Assembly: GCA_003161515.1 (NCBI GenBank)
Contig: PMOH01000249.1
Location: 1-9,211 of the forward strand
Direction of reading: 5' to 3'
Origin: Deltaproteobacteria bacterium
GTDB lineage: Bacteria > Desulfobacterota > Binatia > Binatales > Binataceae
DNA: 9,211 bases
Of the stretch, positions 1-5,877 are shown piece by piece (the stretch's first letter is position 1; every line of letters begins with the position of its first letter). The translations under genes and the position numbers were made by a program. The notes under the pieces are model-generated. The model was not told the origin of the DNA, did not search any database, and worked only from the letters and a program-made list of their open reading frames with translations.

Positions 1-653
1 ACGAAACCGCTTTGAACTATCGCCGCGCGCGGCGTCACGAGAACGCGTCGAACGCACCGGAGCCTTGTGACTACACGATGATGACTTTGGTCGCGTGCGA
101 CGATCCCGGGCTAGTCATCCTGCCGACCCATCGTGTCGTGAAGTCCTTGCCTGCCAATGCGATCGCGTCGTTCGTGCAACGCGCGCGCGAGGTGTTCTAC
201 GTTGACGAGGTAGCCCACCGTGACGACTTTCGCGTGCGCCTGAACGATTCGGGGACCGGGACAATCGGCGTGACGCTCAAGAACAGTCCGCATTATTTTC
301 TTCTGCGGCTGCGCGACGCCGCCGCGATGCAAACTGCGATGCCCGACGCACCGGCCGAGGTTCGCCGCCTCGACGTGTCAGTTTTGCACGCGCTTGTGTT
401 CGACCGAATTTTCGACTTGCGCGCGGATGAGATTCGCAAGGGCGGCAACATCGAATACACGATCGAGATCGGCGGCGCGCTCGGCGCGGTAGCGCAAGGC
501 CATGCCGATGGTGCGTTTCTGATGAATCCGCCTTCGATTCAGGACCTCGAGCGGGTCAGCGACGCCGGCGCCACGATGCCCGAGAAATCGACCTACTTTC
601 ATCCCAAGTTGCTCACCGGTTTGGTGATGAATCCGCTATTCGACGACAAATGA
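1..653 (+). CDS. DUF1015 family protein, C-terminal part (5' end outside window)
   Basis: The frame is already open at the left edge: the first full codons read E-T-A-L-N-Y-R, which match the end of the conserved G-H-H-R-Y-E-T-A-L motif of DUF1015 proteins. The TTG at position 12 is therefore an internal leucine and not a start. About 216 residues are visible, roughly half of a family member of about 400 residues. Other family marks are L-P-T-H-R-V-V just after the motif, F-R-V-R-L near residue 75, F-L-M-N-P-P, and the C-terminal M-P-E-K-S-T-Y-F-H-P-K-L-L-T-G-L block. No signal peptide or membrane segment is seen in this part, so it is probably cytosolic. The biochemical role of the family is not settled to my knowledge; genes of this type are often found near serine-biosynthesis genes, which is remembered context. 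The TGA overlaps the ATG of the next gene (ATGA), so the two are probably translationally coupled. Family assignment is confident, function is not. Confidence 0.88.
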   Translation, partial: ETALNYRRARRHENASNAPEPCDYTMMTLVACDDPGLVILPTHRVVKSLPANAIASFVQRAREVFYVDEVAHRDDFRVRLNDSGTGTIGVTLKNSPHYFLLRLRDAAAMQTAMPDAPAEVRRLDVSVLHALVFDRIFDLRADEIRKGGNIEYTIEIGGALGAVAQGHADGAFLMNPPSIQDLERVSDAGATMPEKSTYFHPKLLTGLVMNPLFDDK

Positions 654-1273
654 CTTCGCGCGGCGCGCGGTTGATTCTCGTTCGCCACGGCGAGACCGAA
701 GGCGAGTCGAGCATCAGGTATCACGGCCGCACCGATGTGGCGCTGTCGGAACTCGGGCGCGCGCAGATGCGCCTCGCGGGCCGTGCGATCGAGACTCGTC
801 ATGGGATTAAGAATCTCGGGCGGGTTTTTTCGAGTCCGCTTGCGCGCGCGTCCGAGGGCGCGCGAATCGTCGCCGGCGACTCAGCGCCGCTGGTCAGCAT
901 CGACGAGTTCGCCGAAGTGCACTTCGGATTGTTCGAAGGACTTACTGCCGACGAGATTCGCGAACGCTATCCCGATGAGTTCGCGCGATGGAACGCCGAT
1001 CGCCTCGCGCCGACCTACACCTATCCCGAGGGCGAGAGCCGCACTGACTTTACCAATCGCGTCGAGCGCGGGCTGGATCGCATGCTCACGCTGTGGACGC
1101 CGCGCGATCGCGACGCGCTATTGGTGGCTCATCGCGGCGTGATTCGCGCGATCGTGCGAAAGCTCACGGGCCGTGAGCCGATCGTGGAGCTCGGATCGAT
1201 TCACATTCTGCGCTTCGACGGTATCTGGCATGCCGAGATGATCGATCTGGTCGATCATCTGAGCGACAGTTGA
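650..1273 (+). CDS. Histidine phosphatase family protein (phosphoglycerate mutase-like)
   Basis: The 207-residue protein has the layout of the histidine phosphatase (phosphoglycerate mutase/CobC) superfamily. The signature L-V-R-H-G-E at residues 10-15 gives the phospho-accepting His13 flanked by Arg12. The phosphate pocket continues with S-S-P-L-A-R (Arg66), an acidic stretch F-A-E-V-H-F-G-L-F-E-G with Glu89 as likely proton donor, P-E-G-E-S at 126-130, and the second catalytic histidine in V-A-H-R-G-V-I-R (His161). Length is typical of a small single-domain phosphatase, and no signal peptide is seen. The ATG overlaps the upstream stop codon by four bases, so translation is probably coupled to the DUF1015 gene. 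The substrate cannot be read from the sequence: alpha-ribazole phosphatase, phosphoserine phosphatase (as in the Hydrogenobacter PspA type) or a broad sugar-phosphate phosphatase are all possible. A separate mutase gene at 7173-8738 makes a glycolytic mutase role less likely here. Confidence 0.9.
   Translation: MTSRGARLILVRHGETEGESSIRYHGRTDVALSELGRAQMRLAGRAIETRHGIKNLGRVFSSPLARASEGARIVAGDSAPLVSIDEFAEVHFGLFEGLTADEIRERYPDEFARWNADRLAPTYTYPEGESRTDFTNRVERGLDRMLTLWTPRDRDALLVAHRGVIRAIVRKLTGREPIVELGSIHILRFDGIWHAEMIDLVDHLSDS
1236..1260. terminator. Perfect 10-bp hairpin inside phosphatase 3' end; possible shared terminator
   Basis: AGATGATCGA (1236-1245) and TCGATCATCT (1251-1260) are perfect reverse complements around a five-base loop TCTGG. 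The hairpin lies within the last codons of the phosphatase gene, ending 13 bases before its stop and 15 bases before the stop of the opposing methyltransferase gene. There is no U-tract on either side, so it is not a classical intrinsic terminator. It could still halt or stabilise transcripts at this junction, where there is no intergenic room for a terminator. The stem is seen directly; the role is inferred. Confidence 0.35.
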
Positions 1274-1275
1274 AC

Positions 1276-2058
1276 TCACACGCGGCGCAGCACTCCCGTC
1301 CAGCGGTAGCGGCAGCGGTCGAGCGACTTGGTGAACGACAAGTCGCAGTACGCGGCTTCCATTTTGAACATCCCGGACGCTAGCGCCGCGAGTTCCAGGG
1401 TCGAGGGAGTCGTGTAGCGCACCGGAATCAAATCGCGTGTCGTCACCGGCCGGTCGGGAAAATTGATGGTGCATTCGAGTTCGTAGATCGAATGCAGCGG
1501 CGAATGCCACGCGAGCGGACGATGAAATTCGCGGATGCCGAGCGCGACTCCGGCGGCGCTCGCGGTGCGCTCGCGCCACATCGTGCGTCGGGTCACGCGC
1601 GGCATCGGATCCTGCCGATCGATATCGATGCAGTACAGACCGCCGCGCTTGAGTGCGCGACCGACTGATCTGAGATGCGAAAGCAGGTCGGCGTTCTCGA
1701 CAATCACCGGAAATGTTTCGGACATGAAGATTGCGGCGTCGAAAGGCCGCTCAGGTAGCGTGAACTTTTCGATTGGCCTGCGGTAGAAGCGAAGATTCGC
1801 GAGTGCGCGCGCTTTGCGGCGCCCCGCTGCGATCATCGTGGGCGACCGGTCGATGCCGACGACCTCGAATTTGTCTCCGGCCAGCAGACGGCCGTGAGGC
1901 GAGTCGCCACACGCGATATCCAGGATGCGACGCGTCGGACTTTTGCGATGCCGCTTCCAGACCTGCTGCAGAAAAACAACTTCGGCCGGAATTTCGCCGG
2001 GACTTTCCAGGTGCGCGCGCCGGAAGACGTCGGGATACTGATAGATGCTCGGTTCCAT
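1276..2058 (-). CDS. Class I SAM-dependent methyltransferase
   Basis: This 260-residue protein carries a Rossmann-type SAM-binding core. Motif I is L-D-I-A-C-G-D-S-P-H-G at residues 46-56. The acidic end of the second strand is V-V-G-I-D-R-S (Asp70, expected to bind the SAM ribose). The fourth strand is F-D-A-A-I-F-M-S-E-T-F at 106-116, followed by L-K-R-G-G-L-Y-C-I-D-I-D near 136-147. The C-terminal 110 residues are rich in beta-prone and aromatic stretches and probably form the substrate lid, but they show no family-specific mark, so the substrate is unknown. There is no signal peptide; a cytosolic enzyme is expected. The ATG has no clear Shine-Dalgarno sequence before it. It reads convergently with the histidine phosphatase with only two bases between stop codons, and divergently from the CoA-transferase with a 118-base gap. 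Nothing in the context links it to a pathway. Confidence 0.87.
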   Translation of the reverse strand: MEPSIYQYPDVFRRAHLESPGEIPAEVVFLQQVWKRHRKSPTRRILDIACGDSPHGRLLAGDKFEVVGIDRSPTMIAAGRRKARALANLRFYRRPIEKFTLPERPFDAAIFMSETFPVIVENADLLSHLRSVGRALKRGGLYCIDIDRQDPMPRVTRRTMWRERTASAAGVALGIREFHRPLAWHSPLHSIYELECTINFPDRPVTTRDLIPVRYTTPSTLELAALASGMFKMEAAYCDLSFTKSLDRCRYRWTGVLRRV

Positions 2059-2098
2059 CGGCGATAAGCGTACAGACGGCGCGCACCGGGATCGACGC

Positions 2099-2128
2099 TT
2101 GAGATTTCGCGGCGAACACTGGGATAAT
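2099..2128 (+). promoter_or_regulatory. Sigma-70-like promoter of the CoA-transferase gene
   Basis: TTGAGA at 2099-2104 and GATAAT at 2123-2128 are each one base from the consensus hexamers and are separated by 18 bases. This predicts transcription starting near 2135 and a leader of about 40 bases before the ATG at 2177. It is the only good -35/-10 pair I see in the 118-base divergent gap. I could not find a comparably good promoter for the leftward methyltransferase. Confidence 0.55.
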
Positions 2129-2162
2129 GCGCGCTCAATCCGAGTTCCTTGAACGACCGTTT

Positions 2163-2174
2163 AGGGGAAAGAGG
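2163..2174 (+). promoter_or_regulatory. Purine-rich ribosome binding region of the CoA-transferase gene
   Basis: The stretch AGGGGAAAGAGG ends two bases before the ATG at 2177. The AGGGG half (2163-2167) sits at a usable spacing of about nine bases, while the AGAGG half is too close to act alone. It supports the ATG at 2177 as the true start. Confidence 0.5.
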
Positions 2175-2176
2175 CA

Positions 2177-3388
2177 ATGAGCAAGCCGCTCGAGGGAATC
2201 AAAGTCGTCGAGATCGCGCAGGAAATCCAGGGACCGTTCGCGTCGCTGGTTTTGGCGGATATGGGCGCCGACGTGGTCAAAGTCGAGAACAAGGAGACCG
2301 GCGATCTCAGCCGCTGGATGCTGACGGCGCTGATCGGCGGGCCGGACGTGAAGAACGCGACGGTGTCGCACTACTTCATCGCGATGAATCGCGGCAAGCG
2401 GAGTATCACCGCGGATCTGAAAAAGCGCGATGCGATCGAGATGGTGCGACGGATGATCAAGTCGTACGACGTGCTCGTCACCAACTACCGGCCCGGTGTG
2501 CTCGACCGGCTGGGTCTGGGCTACGACGACGTGCGCAAGATCAACCCGCGCATCGTGTACGCGCAGGGAAGTTCGTGGGGGCCACGCGGGCCGTGGGTGA
2601 CGCGGCCGAGTCGCGACACGCTCGCGCAGGCGGCGAGCGGCGTGATGGCGAAGACGGGCATGCCGTCCGATCCTCCGCTGGCGGCCGGAATGTTCATTGC
2701 GGATCACTCGGGTGCGCTGAGCCTCGCGAGCGGGGTGCTGGCCGCATTGTTCGCGCGCGAGCGTACCGGCAAGGGGCAAAAGGTTGACGCATCGATCTAC
2801 GGCACGATGATCGCGATGCAGGGAATGGAGATCAATTACACGTCGATTACCGGCATCGAGCCCGAGCGCGCCGGCCGCGGGCATCAGTTCTTGCGCGGCG
2901 TCTGGGGCGCGTTCCCGACCAGCGACGGTTACATCTGTATTGCGGGCGTTGACGAGAAGCGGTGGCCGTCGTTCTGCAAGATCGTCGGCATTCAGCATCT
3001 CGAAACTGATCCTGAGTATTCGGACAACGTGGTCCGCAATTTTCACGGCGAGAAGATTCAGAAAGTGCTCGACGAAATCTTCCCGAACAAGACGAGCAAG
3101 GAATGGCTCAAGGAACTCACCGACGCCGACATCCTGGCGACCGAGGTCGTCGATTACCGCACGATGCTGAAAAGCGAACAGGCGCGCGTCAACGGATACC
3201 TGCTCGAGCTCGACCATCCGGTGGCGGGCAAGGTGCTGGTGTCGGGCACGCCGATATCGATCAACGGCGAAGTCACGACGACAGCGGAAGCCGCGCCCGA
3301 ACACGGGCAGCATACCGAGGAAGTGCTGCTCGAACTCGGCTACTCGTGGGAAGAGATCGGCGCGCTGCGAGATAGCGGCGCGGTGTAA
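2177..3388 (+). CDS. Family III CoA-transferase (CaiB/BaiF type)
   Basis: The 403-residue protein is a full-length family III CoA-transferase, an enzyme class that moves CoA between carboxylic acids through an aspartyl-CoA thioester. The N-terminal block P-L-E-G-I-K-V-V-E-I-A with L-A-D-M-G-A-D-V-V-K-V-E near 26-37 is the hallmark start. N-R-G-K-R-S-I-T-A-D-L near 71-81 and N-Y-R-P-G-V-L-D-R-L-G near 103-113 follow. The likely catalytic aspartate is Asp176 in F-I-A-D-H-S-G-A, followed by L-A-A-L-F-A-R-E-R-T-G-K-G-Q near 188-201. No signal peptide is present. Possible members include formyl-CoA, carnitine/crotonobetainyl-CoA, succinyl-CoA:acid and alpha-methylacyl-CoA racemase-like enzymes; the sequence does not choose. 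No acyl-CoA dehydrogenase, synthetase or hydratase gene lies next to it, so it appears to be a single-gene unit with its own promoter. It ends two bases from the stop of the opposing propeller gene. Confidence 0.93.
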   Translation: MSKPLEGIKVVEIAQEIQGPFASLVLADMGADVVKVENKETGDLSRWMLTALIGGPDVKNATVSHYFIAMNRGKRSITADLKKRDAIEMVRRMIKSYDVLVTNYRPGVLDRLGLGYDDVRKINPRIVYAQGSSWGPRGPWVTRPSRDTLAQAASGVMAKTGMPSDPPLAAGMFIADHSGALSLASGVLAALFARERTGKGQKVDASIYGTMIAMQGMEINYTSITGIEPERAGRGHQFLRGVWGAFPTSDGYICIAGVDEKRWPSFCKIVGIQHLETDPEYSDNVVRNFHGEKIQKVLDEIFPNKTSKEWLKELTDADILATEVVDYRTMLKSEQARVNGYLLELDHPVAGKVLVSGTPISINGEVTTTAEAAPEHGQHTEEVLLELGYSWEEIGALRDSGAV

Positions 3389-3390
3389 CA

Positions 3391-4326
3391 TCACGGGCGC
3401 GTGACGCGATAGATGACGAACGTCCCGCTTACCTGTAGGTGGAAGTAGAGCGATTTCTCGTCGGGCGACAGTGCGGGGGCTTCTGCGAATCCTGTGATCG
3501 CTGCGATTTTGCGAGGTTCGCCAAACGGCTTTGAGGTGCTCGAGCGCGTCGCCGTATAGATCACGGGCGGCGGCTTAGGCTGCGAATTCTGAATCGGAAT
3601 CCGGGTGAAGAAGAACTCCAGCTGCGACTTCGATATGTCGGGCGCGTAGTTGAGATCGTGGGTGTTGATCTTGCGCATTATCCTGGCGCTGTTCTTGAGC
3701 CGCACGAAAGTATCGCCGTCGCGCCTGGCGATCGCGATGCTCGCGGCTTTCGGAACAGAGCCGCCGTTGAAAACGCCGTCGACAAAATACAACGTGCCGC
3801 CATCCTGACTAATACACTGGTCGAAATTGACGTCGCCCGGTTTGTCCTTCGAAACGCCCGGCACCAGCGCGACGTTCGAGACGCTGCCGGCTGAGAATGT
3901 TCCAGAGTAGATGGTCGAAAGAGTCGAGCCGTAACTCCGGTCCGAGATGAAATAGAAAATATTGTTGATATCCATCGAGGGAACTGCGGTAAGTGTCAGC
4001 CCACCAGAATTCGCACCAACAATCTCACCCTGAAATTGGAAGGTCAGGCCGGTCATATCAACAGCGGTCGCGTAGTAAAGGTTAGTGGGCCGCGTGCCGT
4101 TCGAGTTGTTGAAGAAAAGATAGTTGCCGTCGGGGCTGACGAAGGGCTCCATCGCGTCCTGGGTGTAACCCTCGATCGTCACGGGCTCGGGATTGGTGAA
4201 GACGCCGAAGTTGTGCCTGGCATCGGGAGCGTCGGCGATTGAGACACTGTCATCCGCGCGAGTCGTGCACGGGGTGCAAAGCAATAGCAGCATTATCGCG
4301 AGCATAATTCGTTTGGTTGAAGGCAT
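3391..4326 (-). CDS. Exported PD40/WD40-like beta-propeller protein
   Basis: This 311-residue protein begins with a Sec-type signal peptide: basic residues K5-R6, a hydrophobic core from about residue 7 to 19, and a probable cleavage after T-T-R-A at residue 24. No lipobox with a small residue before cysteine is seen, so a soluble periplasmic or secreted product is expected. The mature part shows spaced repeats of the PD40 (TolB-like) kind: F-V-S-P-D-G-N-Y-L-F-F near 62-72, I-S-Q-D-G-G-T-L-Y-F near 172-181, D-I-S-K-S-Q-L-E-F-F near 230-239, and L-S-P-D-E-K-S-L-Y-F near 286-295. These are typical propeller blades that usually bind proteins or ligands and carry no catalytic residues. Base composition is less GC-rich than in the neighbours and asparagine/serine content is higher, which is common for exported proteins and could also reflect separate ancestry. 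No TolB, Pal or Tol-Q/R gene lies nearby, so I do not call it TolB. The specific function is unknown. Confidence 0.82.
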   Translation of the reverse strand: MPSTKRIMLAIMLLLLCTPCTTRADDSVSIADAPDARHNFGVFTNPEPVTIEGYTQDAMEPFVSPDGNYLFFNNSNGTRPTNLYYATAVDMTGLTFQFQGEIVGANSGGLTLTAVPSMDINNIFYFISDRSYGSTLSTIYSGTFSAGSVSNVALVPGVSKDKPGDVNFDQCISQDGGTLYFVDGVFNGGSVPKAASIAIARRDGDTFVRLKNSARIMRKINTHDLNYAPDISKSQLEFFFTRIPIQNSQPKPPPVIYTATRSSTSKPFGEPRKIAAITGFAEAPALSPDEKSLYFHLQVSGTFVIYRVTRP

Positions 4327-4372
4327 TTTAAATCTCGGGTCTGTGTTGCATATTAGTTCAAACTCGGGCGCC

Positions 4373-4386
4373 CTTGTAGTGACAAG
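4373..4386. promoter_or_regulatory. Short inverted repeat in the divergent propeller/peptidase gap
   Basis: CTTGT-AGTG-ACAAG is a perfect five-base inverted repeat in the 89-base region between the divergent starts at 4326 and 4416. Its placement would suit an operator, but five-base arms arise by chance often enough that this is only a candidate. I see no strong -35/-10 pair in this gap for either gene. Confidence 0.2.
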
Positions 4387-4415
4387 CGATCCGGATGTGG
4401 GTTGGCGAATCGCGC

Positions 4416-5129
4416 ATGGCGGAGCGGCATATCGTTGCGATGGGCGGCGGCGGATTCTCGATGGAGCCGCGCAATCCGAGGCTCGACGATTTTGTGCTGA
4501 GTCTCGCGCGGCGCAAGCGGCATCCGCGCGTATGCTTCGTCGGAACTGCCAGCGGCGACAGCGATTCCTACATCAGGCGCTTCCATGAAGCCTTTCCGCC
4601 GTCGCGCGCCGCCGCGACTCATCTGACTCTCTTCGACAGAAGCGTTAGCGACCTTAAAAGGTTCGTGATGGAGCAGGATGTTATCTACGTCGGCGGCGGC
4701 AACAGCGCGAACATGCTCGCAGTGTGGCACTTACATGGACTCGATCGAGCGCTTCGCGCGGCGTGGAACGCCGGCGTCGTGATGGCGGGGATCAGCGCGG
4801 GCGCGATCTGCTGGTTCGAAGACGGGGTGACGGATTCGTTCGGAATGCCGTTTCGCGCGCTCAACGACGGGCTCGGATTCGTGCGCGGCGCATGCTGTCC
4901 TCATTATGATGGCGAGAAGGAGCGGCGGCCGGTGTTGATGCGATTGATCAAGCACGGATTCGCCTCGACGCTCGCGCTTGACGACGGCGCGGCGGCGCAT
5001 TTTGTGGGAGCTCGGCTCAAGGAAGTTGTTTCGTCGCGGCCGAAAGCACGTGCTATGAGCGTCGCGCTCAAGCGGGGAGTAATAGTTGAGACAACGATTG
5101 CTGTGCGATACCTCGGCGCGGGCAAATGA
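4416..5129 (+). CDS. Peptidase E / cyanophycinase-like family S51 protein (type 1 glutamine amidotransferase-like fold)
   Basis: The 237-residue protein belongs to peptidase family S51. It starts with M-A-E-R-H-I-V-A-M-G-G-G-G-F-S, the usual N-terminus of close relatives, which is why I prefer the ATG at 4416 over an in-frame ATG 21 bases upstream; neither has a strong ribosome binding site. A Y-V-G-G-G-N-S-A-N-M block lies at 91-100. The nucleophile elbow is A-G-I-S-A-G-A at 124-130, giving catalytic Ser127. The likely base is His163 in C-C-P-H-Y-D. Characterised relatives are cytosolic Asp-X dipeptidases (PepE) or cyanophycinases. There is no signal peptide, which favours a cytosolic dipeptidase-like role. 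I see no cyanophycin synthetase gene in the window, so cyanophycin breakdown has no support from context. The next gene begins ten bases after the stop and is probably cotranscribed. Confidence 0.87.
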   Translation: MAERHIVAMGGGGFSMEPRNPRLDDFVLSLARRKRHPRVCFVGTASGDSDSYIRRFHEAFPPSRAAATHLTLFDRSVSDLKRFVMEQDVIYVGGGNSANMLAVWHLHGLDRALRAAWNAGVVMAGISAGAICWFEDGVTDSFGMPFRALNDGLGFVRGACCPHYDGEKERRPVLMRLIKHGFASTLALDDGAAAHFVGARLKEVVSSRPKARAMSVALKRGVIVETTIAVRYLGAGK

Positions 5130-5134
5130 AGGAG
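5129..5134 (+). promoter_or_regulatory. Ribosome binding site deciding the second methyltransferase start
   Basis: AAGGAG stands five bases before the ATG at 5140 and overlaps the last base of the upstream stop codon. It decides the start: an upstream in-frame TTG at 5086 would add 18 residues overlapping the peptidase gene, has no such site, and those residues do not resemble the start of a methyltransferase. Confidence 0.75.
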
Positions 5135-5139
5135 TAACA

Positions 5140-5817
5140 ATGCCGATAACCGGAACAATCGATGCCCAGCGAAGTTACATTCCAGCTCTTGGAAAACGAT
5201 GGCTACTTCCACTTTACGATCCGTTCCTGTGGCTGCTGGGCGCGGACAAGGCGAAGCGGCCGCTGATTGAACAAGCCGGGATCAAATCCGGATTTCGGGT
5301 GCTCGACATTGGATGTGGTACCGGATCGATGGCGGTACTTATCAAGCGGATGCATCCGGAGGCTGAGGTAGTGGGAATCGATCCGGACCCGGATGCTTTG
5401 GCGGTCAGCAATCGCAAGGCGAAGCGTGCGGGACTCTCAGTCGAGTTCGATCGCGGCTTTGCGGACCATATGCCGTATGCGGATGCGTCGTTCGACCGCG
5501 TGTTCTCGTCGTTCATGTTCCATCACTTGGCCGGGGACGAAAAGACGGCGACGCTGGCCGAGATTCGTCGCGTGCTGAAAGTCGGCGGCTCATTGCATCT
5601 GCTCGACTTCGTTCGGGAGCACAGCGTTAACGCGGGAAACGCGGAACACGGCCGGTGGATCCATCGCCATGGGCCGGTGGCCGAGCAAATTGAAGGTCGG
5701 ATGATGGCCCTGATGGACGAAGCTGGATTGGTTGATGCGAAGGAAGTGTCGCGGGGGAAGAACTTCTTCGGGCCGATAGCGTACTACCGCGCAAACAATC
5801 CTGCCGGGCATGCGTGA
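5140..5817 (+). CDS. Class I SAM-dependent methyltransferase (UbiE/type 11-like)
   Basis: From the ATG at 5140 the protein has 225 residues. After an N-terminal helix rich in aromatic residues (W21 to L33) comes motif I, V-L-D-I-G-C-G-T-G-S at 54-63. The ribose-binding acid is in V-V-G-I-D-P-D (Asp81), with D-H-M-P-Y-A-D near 109-115, F-D-R-V-F-S-S-F-M-F-H-H-L near 118-130, and R-V-L-K-V-G-G-S-L-H-L-L-D-F near 144-157. This layout is that of the Methyltransf_11/UbiE-like group. The length is slightly short for UbiE and no ubiquinone or menaquinone gene is nearby, so I do not call it ubiE. The substrate is unknown. It follows the S51 peptidase gene by ten bases and has a strong ribosome binding site, so the two are probably one transcript. 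It shares no obvious similarity beyond the SAM core with the methyltransferase at 1276-2058. Confidence 0.88.
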   Translation: MPITGTIDAQRSYIPALGKRWLLPLYDPFLWLLGADKAKRPLIEQAGIKSGFRVLDIGCGTGSMAVLIKRMHPEAEVVGIDPDPDALAVSNRKAKRAGLSVEFDRGFADHMPYADASFDRVFSSFMFHHLAGDEKTATLAEIRRVLKVGGSLHLLDFVREHSVNAGNAEHGRWIHRHGPVAEQIEGRMMALMDEAGLVDAKEVSRGKNFFGPIAYYRANNPAGHA

Positions 5818-5843
5818 CAAGCTGGGCTGGGCTGCTCTAGAAT
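5814..5843 (+). promoter_or_regulatory. Probable promoter of the eno-gpmI operon
   Basis: GTGACA at 5814-5819 and TAGAAT at 5838-5843 each match five of six consensus bases and are 18 bases apart. The -35 element overlaps the stop codon of the upstream methyltransferase. Transcription would begin near 5850, giving a leader of about 28 bases to the enolase ATG. Read-through from the upstream gene is also possible because no terminator separates them. Confidence 0.45.
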
Positions 5844-5865
5844 GCGGGGCCTGCGATAACGCGGT

Positions 5866-5870
5866 GAGGA
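5866..5870 (+). promoter_or_regulatory. Ribosome binding site of eno
   Basis: GAGGA ends seven bases before the ATG at 5878. It supports that ATG over the TTG three bases upstream. The last A of the site also begins an ATG-AGT-TGA mini-frame whose stop codon overlaps the eno start (TGATG). Confidence 0.6.
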
Positions 5871-5877
5871 TGAGTTG

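Noticed and set aside
12..14. TTG as start of the first gene
   Set aside because: The codons before it (E-T-A) continue the DUF1015 motif, so the gene enters from outside the window.
650..1273. Calling the histidine phosphatase gpmA/glycolytic mutase or cobC
   Set aside because: A complete gpmI is present nearby, no cobalamin gene is visible, and the sequence shows only superfamily motifs.
2135..3394. 419-codon minus-strand open frame opposite the CoA-transferase gene
   Set aside because: Antisense shadow with no domain marks; the plus-strand CoA-transferase carries the family motifs and a promoter.
5086..5139. TTG-initiated 18-residue extension of the second methyltransferase
   Set aside because: It overlaps the peptidase gene and lacks a ribosome binding site, while AAGGAG precedes the ATG at 5140.
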